Of a stretch of DNA of 35,182 bases, positions 12,244 through 20,162 are shown in pieces (positions within the stretch are counted from its first letter, which is position 1; each line of letters opens with the position of its first letter). The notes under the pieces were generated by a model. The model had not been told where the DNA came from. It made no database searches and was given only the letters and a program-made list of their open reading frames with translations. A program made the translations under genes and the position numbers. Origin of the DNA: a virus; IMG/VR virus record IMGVR_UViG_3300020194_000003, positions 1-35,182 of that record; one strand, 5' to 3'.

Positions 12244-12271
12244 TTGACATGATTTTATCAATGATTACAAT
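12244..12271 (+). promoter_or_regulatory. Main promoter of the late arm
   Basis: A perfect TTGACA (12244-12249) and TACAAT (12266-12271) with 16 bases between. The predicted start near 12278 is about 12 bases before the small-terminase ATG, so the leader is very short. Confidence 0.7.
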
Positions 12272-12289
12272 TATCCAACGATAGCGAGT

Positions 12290-12670
12290 ATGACGGATAA
12301 TACGGAATTAACAGATAAACAGAAGGCTCTTGTCGATACCATCGTATCAACAGGTTGTAGTATAGTTGAAGCAGCAGAAAAGGCTGGATATTCAACAAAA
12401 GTCAGTAGAGAATCAGCTAGGGTAAGTGCTTCTCGTACATTACGACTTCCAAAAGTACAGAGATACATGATGGAATGTGTGTCAAGAACGATAGGTCTAG
12501 GTGCTGTCACCGCAAGTAATAAGTTAGTACAACTTAGTAACAATGCTAAATCAGAGTACGTACAACTAGAAGCAAGTAAGGATATACTAGATAGAGTTGG
12601 GTTACGTACACCAGATAGAGTTAATCACCAAGTAGTCGGAGATATAAAGGTTAGTATCGATCTTAGCTAG
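12290..12670 (+). CDS. terS: Terminase small subunit, 126 aa
   Basis: The N-terminal half has the pattern of small terminases: LTDKQKALVDTIVSTGCS, then EAAEKAGYS as the helix-turn-helix, an array of small residues and LPKVQRYM. The C-terminal part should be the oligomerising domain. It would recognise phage DNA and start packaging with the large subunit encoded from 14398. It is separated from the large subunit by seven or eight small genes, which is common in marine phages. Ribosome site is weak (GCGAG). Confidence 0.85.
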   Translation: MTDNTELTDKQKALVDTIVSTGCSIVEAAEKAGYSTKVSRESARVSASRTLRLPKVQRYMMECVSRTIGLGAVTASNKLVQLSNNAKSEYVQLEASKDILDRVGLRTPDRVNHQVVGDIKVSIDLS

Positions 12671-12792
12671 AACGAGAGGGTGGGGGTTAAAAACTAACAA
12701 GTGGTTAGTGGTAAAGATGTCATACACACAACAGAGTTAAAAAAAGTAAACATATGTGCGTAGACAAAAATATTTCTAAGATTTAAGGTAAA

Positions 12793-12879
12793 ATGTCTTT
12801 AGACGATAAACCAAGAGAGGGTTTCTCTCACGCCTTGCAAGGCAATAAAAATTATGAAGAAAAAAAGTACAGTAAATAA
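12793..12879 (+). CDS. Possible microprotein, 28 aa
   Basis: The frame starts MSLDDKPREGFSHALQGNK after an AAGG ribosome site and ends inside the next gene. It fills part of a 180-base gap. It also contains a GAGAG/CTCTC hairpin (12815-12829) and the palindrome GCCTTGCAAGGC (12832-12843), so the region may instead be a structured leader. Confidence 0.35.
   Translation: MSLDDKPREGFSHALQGNKNYEEKKYSK
12832..12843. promoter_or_regulatory. Perfect 12-base palindrome before the small-protein cluster
   Basis: GCCTTGCAAGGC is a GC-rich perfect palindrome 11 bases before an ATG, next to a GAGAG/CTCTC hairpin. It could be a protein-binding site or block the ribosome site of the gene at 12854. Confidence 0.4.
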
Positions 12880-13033
12880 GGCTGGTAACTATACTAAGCC
12901 TACTCTTAGAAAAAGACTGTTTCAGTCCATTAAGTCATCTGCTGTACAAGGTACTGCTGCTGGACAATGGTCTGCTAGAAAAGCACAGCTATTAGCCAAA
13001 AGATATAAAGCTGCTGGTGGTGGATATAGATAA
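12854..13033 (+). CDS. Small basic conserved protein, 59 aa
   Basis: The protein begins KKKSTVNKAGNYTKPTLRK and ends with GQWSARKAQLLAKRYKAAGG, a strongly conserved pattern in marine phages and some cellular genomes. It is very basic and probably binds nucleic acid. It is coupled by TAATG to a second basic protein. No enzyme motif is present. Confidence 0.82.
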   Translation: MKKKSTVNKAGNYTKPTLRKRLFQSIKSSAVQGTAAGQWSARKAQLLAKRYKAAGGGYR

Positions 13034-13278
13034 TGGCTTTAGCAAGGTCACAACAATCGCTAAAAGCATGGGGTAAACAGAAATGGCGTACCAAATCTGG
13101 TAAAAAATCTTCTGAAACAGGGGAAAGATATTTGCCAAGTGCTGCTATTAAAGCTTTATCTCCTAGTGAATATGCTAGAACTACTGCTGCTAAAAGAAAA
13201 ACAAAGAAAAAAGGCAAACAAGTGTCTAAGCAGCCTAAAAGTATAGCAGCTAAAGTAAAAAAGTTTAGGAGTTTTTAA
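13033..13278 (+). CDS. Small basic conserved protein, DUF5872-like, 81 aa
   Basis: The segment LKAWGKQKWRTKSGKKSSE, followed by GERYLPSAAIKALSPSEYA, is the familiar pattern of a small domain found in many marine phages, which I recall as DUF5872. The C-terminal third is extremely Lys-rich. The role is unknown. DNA binding in the head or during replication is possible. It is coupled to both neighbours by TAATG. Confidence 0.8.
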   Translation: MALARSQQSLKAWGKQKWRTKSGKKSSETGERYLPSAAIKALSPSEYARTTAAKRKTKKKGKQVSKQPKSIAAKVKKFRSF

Positions 13279-13526
13279 TGGCAACTCCAGCATGGCAAAG
13301 AAAAGAAGGAAAGAATCCAAAAGGTGGATTAAATGCCAAAGGTAGAGCTAGTTATAATAGAGCTACTGGTGGCAATCTTAAAGCCCCTTCCAAGAAAAAG
13401 GGCAATAAGAGAAGAAAATCATTTTGTGCAAGAATGAAAGGTATGAAAAAGAAACTGACTTCTGCAAAAACAGCAAGAGATCCTGATTCTAGAATAAATA
13501 AATCACTTAGGGCGTGGAATTGTTAG
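13278..13526 (+). CDS. Small basic conserved protein, DUF6321-like, 82 aa
   Basis: The pattern AWQRKEGKNPKGGLNAKGRAS at the N terminus, then RRKSFCARMKGMKKKL and a terminal LRAWNC, is shared by many phage and virus proteins listed, as far as I remember, as DUF6321. It is rich in Lys and Arg. Function is unknown. It is third in a row of basic proteins that may coat or condense DNA. Confidence 0.8.
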   Translation: MATPAWQRKEGKNPKGGLNAKGRASYNRATGGNLKAPSKKKGNKRRKSFCARMKGMKKKLTSAKTARDPDSRINKSLRAWNC

Positions 13527-13534
13527 TAAGTGAA

Positions 13535-13563
13535 TTGAAATAATATTTTATTTCTAATATAGT
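13535..13563 (+). promoter_or_regulatory. Sigma-70-like promoter within the late arm
   Basis: TTGAAA (13535-13540) and TATAGT (13558-13563) are separated by 17 bases, each one mismatch from consensus. The spacer lies in a GAAATAA/TTATTTC inverted repeat (13537-13554), which may act as an operator. It would boost the terminase and head genes. Confidence 0.6.
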
Positions 13564-13608
13564 TGTAGTTTACCTAAAAAAATTTTATAACAACGAGGAA
13601 TGAAAACT

Positions 13609-13788
13609 ATGACTATTGATGATTTAACGACTACTGTAAGAATACTTCAAGAAGAAGTAAAAGATATTAAAGAAATAAATAATGTATTAATAAATAAGCT
13701 AGATAAAGCTTATGAAGATAGAATAGTATTGCGTAGTCAAGTTTTAAAGTCTAAAGTTAATAAAGAAAGTGAGGTCGAAAATGCCTAA
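13609..13788 (+). CDS. Coiled-coil protein, 59 aa
   Basis: ATG 13609 follows GAGG by ten bases. The in-frame ATG at 13600 is too close to that site. The protein is one long charged helix (RILQEEVKDIKEINNVLIN) with heptads. It could be a small oligomerisation factor. No family recognised. Confidence 0.65.
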   Translation: MTIDDLTTTVRILQEEVKDIKEINNVLINKLDKAYEDRIVLRSQVLKSKVNKESEVENA

Positions 13789-13900
13789 AGTTGGTAAAAT
13801 GAAATTTCCATATACTGCTGCTGGAAAGAAAAAAGCAAAAGAAACAGCAAAGAAAAAAGGAATGAAAGTTGTCAAGCAAAGCAAAAAGAAAGGGTACTAG
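13781..13900 (+). CDS. Lys-rich microprotein, 39 aa
   Basis: It reads PKVGKMKFPYTAAGKKKAKE and continues to a KKKGY end. The PKVGKKxFPYTxAG start is common in tiny basic phage proteins. GAGG lies before the ATG, which overlaps the previous gene by eight bases. Probably binds nucleic acid. Confidence 0.75.
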   Translation: MPKVGKMKFPYTAAGKKKAKETAKKKGMKVVKQSKKKGY

Positions 13901-14459
13901 AGTAGAGAACGAAATAGTAAAACTCTTTCAAGCTGAAGGGTTTAATGCCAGGCGACAACCTTTATCTGGTGCTATTGCTGCGTTCCCTCATGATGTTCAA
14001 GTATCTGACCTATTTCAGGGAACTAACATTGAAGTCAAAGCTAGAAAAAATGGCGAGGGCTTCGCCCAATTAGATAAATGGAAAGGATCTGCTGATCTTT
14101 TAGTATTAAAGAAAGACTTTTCTAACCCAATGGTATATCTTGATTGGGATTTATTTAAGGAGTTTTTGTATGAGTATAGACAAAACAGACGACGTAACGA
14201 ATCTGGAGAACAGGCAGCTGTTCAACATTTCTCTAGCAGAAAGACGGAAGCTAAGGCAGATCGTAAGAAAGGTACATCTAAAATTCCTTCCAGAAGCTTC
14301 AGTAACGGACAGGGAGTGCGACAAATTGATAGAAAGCCTTGGCCCAAAAGTCAGAGAAAAATTGCTAAGAGAAGCGATAGACAAGAATCTGGTATAAATG
14401 GCACAGCTAAGTTACAAACCAGATGGCAATACCTTAAAGAACTTTCTAAAGGGCAATGA
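13869..14459 (+). CDS. Resolvase-like PD-(D/E)XK nuclease with overprinted tail, 196 aa (TTG start)
   Basis: Residues 1-105 look like an archaeal-type Holliday junction resolvase: RVENEIVKLF (E13), then HDVQ (D42) and NIEVKARK (E55, K57), the usual catalytic set. It probably resolves branched DNA before packaging. The only upstream start is TTG 13869, inside the previous gene. After residue 105 the frame stays open for another 90 codons of basic, low-complexity sequence that fully overlaps the 75-aa gene at 14170 and the first 62 bases of the large terminase. This tail may be a real extension or the result of a lost stop. Confidence 0.75.
   Translation: MSSKAKRKGTRVENEIVKLFQAEGFNARRQPLSGAIAAFPHDVQVSDLFQGTNIEVKARKNGEGFAQLDKWKGSADLLVLKKDFSNPMVYLDWDLFKEFLYEYRQNRRRNESGEQAAVQHFSSRKTEAKADRKKGTSKIPSRSFSNGQGVRQIDRKPWPKSQRKIAKRSDRQESGINGTAKLQTRWQYLKELSKGQ
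14170..14397 (+). CDS. Conserved small protein before large terminase, 75 aa
   Basis: ATG 14170 has an excellent AAGGAG seven bases upstream. The stop is followed directly by the large-terminase ATG. The core (RQIVRKVHLKFLPEASVTD, then CDKLIESLGPKV) matches a short helical family that I recall directly upstream of TerL in marine phages. It may help packaging. It lies wholly inside the longer nuclease frame in another register. Confidence 0.75.
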   Translation: MSIDKTDDVTNLENRQLFNISLAERRKLRQIVRKVHLKFLPEASVTDRECDKLIESLGPKVREKLLREAIDKNLV

Positions 14460-15915
14460 ATTTTTTAGAGGTTTACGAGGGCCAGTAGGAAGTGGCAAGT
14501 CTGTTGCTTGCGCTATTGAAGTACTTAGACGAGCTCTCCAACAAGAGAAAAATGCTCAAGGAAAAAGAAAAAGTAGATGGGCAGTTATTCGGAATACTAA
14601 TCCGCAACTTAAAACAACTACTATCAAAACATGGTTAGATTGGTTTCCTGAGAATGAATGGGGTGTATTTTCATGGTCAGTACCTTATACGCATAGAATA
14701 AATGTAGGTGAACTAGAATTAGAGGTCATATTCTTAGCTTTAGATAGGCCTGAGGACGTTAAAAAGCTTTTATCATTAGAACTAACAGGTGTATGGGTAA
14801 ACGAAGCCAGAGAGCTTCCTAAGAGCATTATTGACGCTTGTACTATGAGGGTAGGTAGATATCCTAGTATGCGTGATGGTGGTGCTTCTTGGTATGGAGT
14901 TATTGCAGATACAAACGCACCAGAAGAAGATCATTGGTGGCCTATTATGGCTGGTGATGTACCAGTACCAGATCATCTTTCAAGAGATGAAGCTTTAATG
15001 TTAGTGAAGCCTGAGAACTGGAATTTTTATACGCAGCCATCTGCTTTATTAGAAGATAAAAATAAAGATGGTACACTCAAAGGATATAAAAGAAATAGTA
15101 AATGTGAAAATCAAAACAATCTTACACAAGATTATTATAACAATATTATCAAAGGTAAGATGAAAGGGTGGATTGATGTTTATGTAATGAATAAACTAGG
15201 ATCTTTAGAAGAAGGTAAACCAGTATATCCTAACTGGAATATGGAAATACATTTATCAAAAGAAGATCTAGAGCCGGCTCAAACAACAGTTTTTGTTGGT
15301 ATTGACTTTGGACTAACACCAGCTGCAGTGTTCGGTCAAAAGCTACCTAATGGTAGATGGATAATACTTCAGGAGTTAGTTTGTTTTGATATGGGTATTG
15401 CAAGATTTAGTGAATTATTAAAATATGAATTTGCAAAAAATTATAGAAACTTAGATATAGAAGTATTTGGTGATCCAGCTGGAGATTTTAGAGCTCAAAC
15501 AGATGAAACTACACCATTTCAAATACTGCGACAAAATGGCATAATGGGTAAACCTACTCATAGTAATGATGTAGCTCTTAGAATAGAAGCTGTTGAAACT
15601 TCATTAGCTAGATTAGTAGAAGGATCTGCTGGTTTCTTAGTAGATCATAGATGTATTAATCTTAAAAAAGGATTTAATGGTGGTTATTTCTACAGAAGAA
15701 TGCAGACTTCAGGTGATAGGTATGATGAAAAGCCAATGAAGAATAGATATTCTCATGTTCATGACGCATTACAATATTTATTATTAGGAGCTGGTGAAGG
15801 TAAACAATTAATATCTGGTAAAGCTAAAAATCCAACAGTAGTTAAGACTAGAGGTTGGAATATATTTGGTAATAAAAAAAGAAGAAGTGTATGGCAAAAC
15901 AGAATGAATGGTTAG
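14398..15915 (+). CDS. terL: Terminase large subunit, 505 aa
   Basis: The ATPase half has Walker A at residues 28-35 (GPVGSGKS) and a Walker B-like strand at 132-136 (VWVNE), where Asn stands in the usual Asp place, as in related podophages. The nuclease half has three acidic residues in order: D303 in GIDFG, D359 in FGDPAGD and D456 in HVHDALQY. It should pump DNA through the portal and cut it. The length is normal. Its last 25 bases overlap the next gene. Confidence 0.97.
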   Translation: MAQLSYKPDGNTLKNFLKGNEFFRGLRGPVGSGKSVACAIEVLRRALQQEKNAQGKRKSRWAVIRNTNPQLKTTTIKTWLDWFPENEWGVFSWSVPYTHRINVGELELEVIFLALDRPEDVKKLLSLELTGVWVNEARELPKSIIDACTMRVGRYPSMRDGGASWYGVIADTNAPEEDHWWPIMAGDVPVPDHLSRDEALMLVKPENWNFYTQPSALLEDKNKDGTLKGYKRNSKCENQNNLTQDYYNNIIKGKMKGWIDVYVMNKLGSLEEGKPVYPNWNMEIHLSKEDLEPAQTTVFVGIDFGLTPAAVFGQKLPNGRWIILQELVCFDMGIARFSELLKYEFAKNYRNLDIEVFGDPAGDFRAQTDETTPFQILRQNGIMGKPTHSNDVALRIEAVETSLARLVEGSAGFLVDHRCINLKKGFNGGYFYRRMQTSGDRYDEKPMKNRYSHVHDALQYLLLGAGEGKQLISGKAKNPTVVKTRGWNIFGNKKRRSVWQNRMNG

Positions 15916-16304
15916 TATATTTCTACGAAAATAGAGATTATCATAGGCATACTAAATTTTTTAAAAAAGGTTTTAAACATTGTGGAGTAATGGGATATGA
16001 TCCTGAAAAAAAAATATGGTTAATAGCAGAGTTTTTGTTTGGTAAATTAAATATAGAAATACTTAATGAACAAGAAGTAGATAAAATATTTAGATTAATA
16101 CAAATGAAGAATGGACACATACTTAAAGTTCCTGTGCAAGACACTATTCCTAGTTTTCCAACAATTATGGGATCTTGGATAAAAGAACATAGTTGCGTTA
16201 GTTATGTACAAAGAATGATTGGTTGGTCTAGATTTTGGATATTTACACCTAATCAGCTATATTGTGCGTTGAAAAAGAATGGAATGTGTGAAATAGAACT
16301 ATAA
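15891..16304 (+). CDS. Possible permuted papain-like (NlpC/P60, LRAT-type) hydrolase, 137 aa
   Basis: His30 in FKHCGV is followed by a beta-hairpin-like region, and Cys102 in HSCVSYVQRMIG begins a helix. The His-before-Cys order, with an H-x-G-V strand and a C-V-x-x-V helix, is that of circularly permuted papain-fold proteins (YiiX, LRAT). Such enzymes cut amides or esters in peptidoglycan, lipids or modified proteins. Position right after TerL is typical for marine phages. No signal peptide. The assignment is inferred from motifs only and may be wrong. Confidence 0.55.
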   Translation: MAKQNEWLVYFYENRDYHRHTKFFKKGFKHCGVMGYDPEKKIWLIAEFLFGKLNIEILNEQEVDKIFRLIQMKNGHILKVPVQDTIPSFPTIMGSWIKEHSCVSYVQRMIGWSRFWIFTPNQLYCALKKNGMCEIEL

Positions 16305-16306
16305 TT

Positions 16307-16528
16307 ATGGGTGCATTTAAAAAACCAAAGTATGAAGAAACTGCTGCGGATAAAGCAATTAGAGAAGATATTGAAAATAGAAGAAAAGAAGAATTATTAG
16401 AACAAGAAGAATTAGAAAAAAAAGATAAAAAATTAAAAAAAAGAAAAGCAAAAGGTATGGTTGGTATGCGATCATTATTCTCAAGAGCTGGTGGTAGAGG
16501 ATTTTATCAAGAAGGAAAACAAAAATAA
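16307..16528 (+). CDS. Small charged protein upstream of the portal, 73 aa
   Basis: A long Glu/Lys-rich helix (RRKEELLEQEELEKKDKK) is followed by the ending GMRSLFSRAGGRGFYQEG, a pattern I recall from small proteins between terminase and portal in pelagiphage- and cyanophage-like genomes. It may be a minor head protein. Coupled by TAATG to the next gene. Confidence 0.7.
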   Translation: MGAFKKPKYEETAADKAIREDIENRRKEELLEQEELEKKDKKLKKRKAKGMVGMRSLFSRAGGRGFYQEGKQK

Positions 16529-17292
16529 TGGGCAGTAAAACAAGTACAAGTTCATCTTCTGGTGGAGGAGGAGGTGGAAGTAATAACAATAATAATAATC
16601 AAGCTAATCAAATTGCTAAACAAGTAAAAAAAGATATTGGTTTAACAGCAGTAGGAGGTATTGGTGGCCCACAAATGGGATATGTTGCATCAAATGTACC
16701 TAACCCTCAAATGTATGGAAAAGCTGCATCTGAATCAGCTAAAAAAAGAATGGCAGAAGCTGGTATGGGAACATACAATCCTGAAACAGGAAGTTTTCAA
16801 AATGTTGTAAATAATCAAATTATATCAGGAACTGGATCTGTAATGGGTGCTTCTATGGGTAGTGGTGAATCAACTATTATGGGTCAAATACCTATTTCTA
16901 AACAAATGTTTGAATCTCAAAAAAAATTAAAAATGATGGCATTACTTCCATTGTCAGCATTAGCACCTTTTCCTGTTTCTAGTGTTTTAGGTTATGCTGC
17001 AAACCAAGCAAGAAAAGATCAGTATAGTAATTATGTAAATAGTTTTAATCAAGGTGGTTTAATTAGAGAAACATCATCTACTTCTTATGCAAGTCAAAGA
17101 GATAGAGATACTTCCGACGCAAAAATACAAGATACTAAAGCACAAGCAGAAAGTGGAGAAGCTGCAGCAGTACAACAAGCATTAAGCAGAAAAGCTGCAA
17201 TAGCTAGAAAAGAAGCAGCTGTAAAAGGATCAAGAACATTTTTTGGTGGAAGAAAAAGAACAATAGAAGGTAGAATGGTTGGAGGATTATAA
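16528..17292 (+). CDS. Probable virion protein with Gly/Asn-rich head, 254 aa
   Basis: The first 25 residues are a Ser/Gly/Asn run, followed by a flexible Gly-rich region, a hydrophobic segment at about 135-157 (MMALLPLSALAPFPVSSVL) that could insert in a membrane, a charged helix rich in Gln and Ala, and a basic end (FFGGRKRTIEGRM). That mixture suits an internal or ejected virion protein. I do not recognise a family. Next to the portal by TAATG coupling. Confidence 0.6.
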   Translation: MGSKTSTSSSSGGGGGGSNNNNNNQANQIAKQVKKDIGLTAVGGIGGPQMGYVASNVPNPQMYGKAASESAKKRMAEAGMGTYNPETGSFQNVVNNQIISGTGSVMGASMGSGESTIMGQIPISKQMFESQKKLKMMALLPLSALAPFPVSSVLGYAANQARKDQYSNYVNSFNQGGLIRETSSTSYASQRDRDTSDAKIQDTKAQAESGEAAAVQQALSRKAAIARKEAAVKGSRTFFGGRKRTIEGRMVGGL

Positions 17293-18893
17293 TGGCTTTT
17301 ATACCAGTAGCAGAAAAAAATATTTCATCAGGATATACTGATAATAAATTTAAAAATTTTTTTAAAAAGTATCAAGATGCAGAAACAATCTTTGATCATT
17401 GGAAAGATAAATATGAAGAAGCATATGAATATACAATGCCTTCAAGAGAATCTTTTTATGAAGAAACAATAGGTGAAAGACGTACTGATAAAATATTTGA
17501 TGAAACTGCAGTAGTAGGTATTCAAGAATTTGCTAGTAGATTACAAGCTGGTATAGTTCCTACTTATGGCAGATGGGCAAACTTTGAAGCTGGTACTGAT
17601 ATACCAGAAGATCAAAGACCAGCAGTTAATGAAGCATTAGATGAAATAACTAAATATGTTTTTGAAATATTAGCTGGATCAAACTTTAATCAAGAAGTAC
17701 ATGAAGCATTTATGGATTGTGCTATTGGCACTGGTGTAATGCTAGTAGAAGAAGGTGATGCATTAAATCCTATTAAGTTTACAGCAATACCTTTACCTAA
17801 AGTAATGTTAAACAATGGGCCTGATAATAGAGTAGATACAGTATTTAGAAAAAGACAAATAGCTTACAACCAATTAATGACTGCTTATCCTAAAGCGGAA
17901 ATGTCTGAAAAGATGTTAAAAGCTATTGAGAATAATGAAACTAAAAAAGCAAATATTGTAGAAGGTGTTTACAAAATTTACGATGAAGCAAACACAGAAA
18001 AATATAAATATTGTGTTGCTTGTATGAATGAAGAAGAAATTATTTTTGAAAAAGAATTAGATGGAGTTGGTAGCAATCCTTATATTGTATTTAGATGGAA
18101 TAAAGGATCAGGTGAAGTTTATGGAAGAGGGCCTGTATTTAATAGCATGGCTGCAATTAAAACAACTAATCTTACAGTAGAACTAATATTACAAAATGCA
18201 CAAATGAATATTAGTGGAATATATACTTATGAAGATGATGGTGTTGTTAATCCTGATAATATAAATCTTGTGCCAGGTGCTTTAATTCCTGTAGCTCCAA
18301 ATAGTAGAGGTCTTACACCTTTAGCTGGTGCTGGTAGATTTGATGTAGCTCAATTAATATTAGCTGATATGCGTCAAAATATTAAGAAAGCATTATACAT
18401 GGAAACATTAGGTAGACCAGAAGGTACACCAATGTCTGCTACTGAAGTATCTGAAAGAATGGCAGATCTATCAAGACAAATTGGATCATCATTTGGTAGA
18501 CTACAATCAGAATTTGTAACACCATTACTTCGTAGAGTAATTAGAATATTATCTAAACAAGGTAGAATTGAAATACCAAAAATTGATAATAGAGAAGTAA
18601 CTATTATATCTCAATCACCATTAGCTCAGGCACAACATCAACAAGATGTTGCAGTAGTTAATAATTTTAATGCAATACTAGCTCAAACATTTGGCCCACA
18701 AATTCTTAATATGATTGTTAAACAAGATGAAGTAGCTAGATATTTAGCAGAAAAACTTGGTTTACCAGAAAAATTAATAAGAGATCCACAAGAGCAACAA
18801 CAAATGATACAAGAGTTGCAAAACATGGCACAACAGTCTAATATGGCACAAAATGAGTTGGGAATCCCTAGTCAATCGCCACAAGGACAGTAA
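17292..18893 (+). CDS. Portal (head-tail connector) protein, T7 gp8-like, 533 aa
   Basis: Length and pattern fit the podovirus connector family. A N-terminal AETIFDHWKDKYEEAYEYTMP helix, the region EFASRLQAGIVPTYGRWANFE, a central FRWNKGSGEVYGRGPVF and the late GRPEGTPMSATEVSERM are all familiar from T7-type portals, and the C terminus is Gln-rich as usual. Twelve copies should form the vertex through which DNA passes. It sits between terminase and scaffold as expected. Confidence 0.95.
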   Translation: MAFIPVAEKNISSGYTDNKFKNFFKKYQDAETIFDHWKDKYEEAYEYTMPSRESFYEETIGERRTDKIFDETAVVGIQEFASRLQAGIVPTYGRWANFEAGTDIPEDQRPAVNEALDEITKYVFEILAGSNFNQEVHEAFMDCAIGTGVMLVEEGDALNPIKFTAIPLPKVMLNNGPDNRVDTVFRKRQIAYNQLMTAYPKAEMSEKMLKAIENNETKKANIVEGVYKIYDEANTEKYKYCVACMNEEEIIFEKELDGVGSNPYIVFRWNKGSGEVYGRGPVFNSMAAIKTTNLTVELILQNAQMNISGIYTYEDDGVVNPDNINLVPGALIPVAPNSRGLTPLAGAGRFDVAQLILADMRQNIKKALYMETLGRPEGTPMSATEVSERMADLSRQIGSSFGRLQSEFVTPLLRRVIRILSKQGRIEIPKIDNREVTIISQSPLAQAQHQQDVAVVNNFNAILAQTFGPQILNMIVKQDEVARYLAEKLGLPEKLIRDPQEQQQMIQELQNMAQQSNMAQNELGIPSQSPQGQ

Positions 18894-19107
18894 AAAAGAT
18901 ACTAGCGAAATAGATCAAATATTCGCTGCAGTTTTTTCTGATCCTGATGGTAAAAAAATATTGGAATACTTTGATAGTATTGTTATGAATACTACAGTAA
19001 ATCCTACTGCTGATAGTAGAGTATTATGGCATTTAGAAGGACAACGATTTATGCTGCAACAAATTAAAAATAGAATTAAGCGAGGTAAAGAATGGAAGAA
19101 GAAGTAG
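18853..19107 (+). CDS. Bbp19-like protein, 84 aa
   Basis: The pattern FAAVFSDPDGKKILEYFDS, followed by a late LEGQRFMLQQIKNRI, matches the Bbp19 family, small proteins found between portal and scaffold genes in podophages. It overlaps the portal by 41 bases and the next start by 16. Probably a head-assembly helper or minor virion protein. Confidence 0.8.
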   Translation: MSWESLVNRHKDSKKDTSEIDQIFAAVFSDPDGKKILEYFDSIVMNTTVNPTADSRVLWHLEGQRFMLQQIKNRIKRGKEWKKK

Positions 19108-19829
19108 TTACTCAAACAGAACAAACAGAAGAAAGCTCTAAACCAGATTATGTTCAAGATAAATTTTGGAACAAAGATACTAATGAAATTAACATAGAAG
19201 AATTATCTAGTAGTTATAATTCTTTAGAAAAAAAATTAGGATCAAGAACAGAAGATTTATCTAAACAAATTAGAGAAGATATAGCTAATGAAGTAAAAGC
19301 TAAAGTTCCTGAAAACTATGAAATCAGTATGCCTGAAATACCAGAAAATGTACAAATGGATATTGATCCTGAAATGCCTTTATTACAATGGTGGCAAAAA
19401 ACTGCAAAAGAAGTTGGATTATCTCAAGATCAATTTAATACAGGTATAGAAGCTTTTGTTAATAATGAGATAGGAAGTTTACCTGATCTTGAAAATGAGA
19501 AACAATTATTAGGTGAAAATGCAAATGCAAGAATAGAAGCTGCTGATTTATGGAGTAAGAAAAATTTATCTACTGATTCCTATGATGCTATATCTGAATT
19601 TGCTAGTACAGCTAAAGGTGTAAAAGCATTAGAAGAAATAATGAAACTTAATAAAGATGCACCAATACCACAAACTGAAACAGCTATTGATGCTGCTCCT
19701 AGTTTAGATGATCTTAGATCTATGATGAAAGATCCTCGATATTGGAAAGATGGAGATAGAGATCAAGCTTATATTAATAAAGTAAGTAACTTATATGAAA
19801 AGTACTACGGAAATCAAAAGGCGAGTTAA
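19092..19829 (+). CDS. Capsid assembly scaffold, T7 gp9-like, 245 aa
   Basis: A very acidic, soluble, helical protein with the typical scaffold ending DPRYWKDGDRDQAYINKVS, which normally contacts the capsid protein. It contains MDIDPEMPLLQWWQKTAKE, a pattern shared with other marine podophage scaffolds. It lies between portal and major capsid gene and GAGG precedes its ATG. It should guide head assembly and leave before packaging. Confidence 0.9.
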   Translation: MEEEVVTQTEQTEESSKPDYVQDKFWNKDTNEINIEELSSSYNSLEKKLGSRTEDLSKQIREDIANEVKAKVPENYEISMPEIPENVQMDIDPEMPLLQWWQKTAKEVGLSQDQFNTGIEAFVNNEIGSLPDLENEKQLLGENANARIEAADLWSKKNLSTDSYDAISEFASTAKGVKALEEIMKLNKDAPIPQTETAIDAAPSLDDLRSMMKDPRYWKDGDRDQAYINKVSNLYEKYYGNQKAS

Positions 19830-20067
19830 AGCTACTTGGCGTGATGCACAATCGTTTGCTGAATGGCTAGATCCTATTGAGGGTAAAAAATTAAAACCAG
19901 CTATAAATTATAGTGAAGGATATGTCTTAAAAGATGATGATGATGTATTAATTTTATACATGACATATAATGATACAGATATTGGTGATACTTGTGTTAT
20001 TCCTAAAGAAAATGTTGTTGATATTTGTGAGTTGAAAAATCTTAAAAAAAATGTCAGTAAAGAATAA
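19795..20067 (+). CDS. Hypothetical head-region protein, 90 aa
   Basis: It starts 35 bases inside the scaffold gene. The product has a basic N terminus (TTEIKRRVKATWRDAQSFAEW) and an acidic middle (LKDDDDVLILYMTYND). I recognise no family. It may be a small head protein or an accessory to scaffold removal. Confidence 0.6.
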   Translation: MKSTTEIKRRVKATWRDAQSFAEWLDPIEGKKLKPAINYSEGYVLKDDDDVLILYMTYNDTDIGDTCVIPKENVVDICELKNLKKNVSKE

Positions 20068-20162
20068 ATAGACCTCTAAGGCCCTAGATATGCCTGTAAA
20101 GATAACATATCAAACTCCTGTGAGACAATCTAGGTAAACTTAACAAGCATACGGAGGTTAAA
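20068..20162 (+). promoter_or_regulatory. Structured leader of the capsid gene
   Basis: CCTAGA (20083-20088) pairs with TCTAGG (20129-20134) and ATATG (20088-20092) with CATAT (20106-20110). ACGGAGG stands five bases before the ATG. No clear promoter is seen, so this may be an mRNA processing or stability element that boosts capsid translation. Confidence 0.5.

Larger units (their letters stand above)
11880..12289. promoter_or_regulatory. Divergent control region between the two arms
   Basis: This 410-base stretch separates the minus-strand early arm from the plus-strand late arm. Visible elements are a hairpin AGTGAG/CTCACT (11906-11922), a GC-rich hairpin (11996-12022), two sigma-70-like plus promoters, an 80-base tract with no G, and hairpins GTGCAG/CTGCAC (12175-12193) and GAGCT/AGCTC (12202-12216). 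I could not find a convincing promoter for the minus side. The mix of an AT-rich tract and hairpins also fits an origin of replication. Confidence 0.65.

Noticed and set aside
12056-12247. 63-codon plus-strand frame with a very hydrophobic start
   Set aside because: It crosses the G-free T-rich tract, where TTT, TTA and ATT codons give false hydrophobicity. There is no ribosome site and it lies in the control region.
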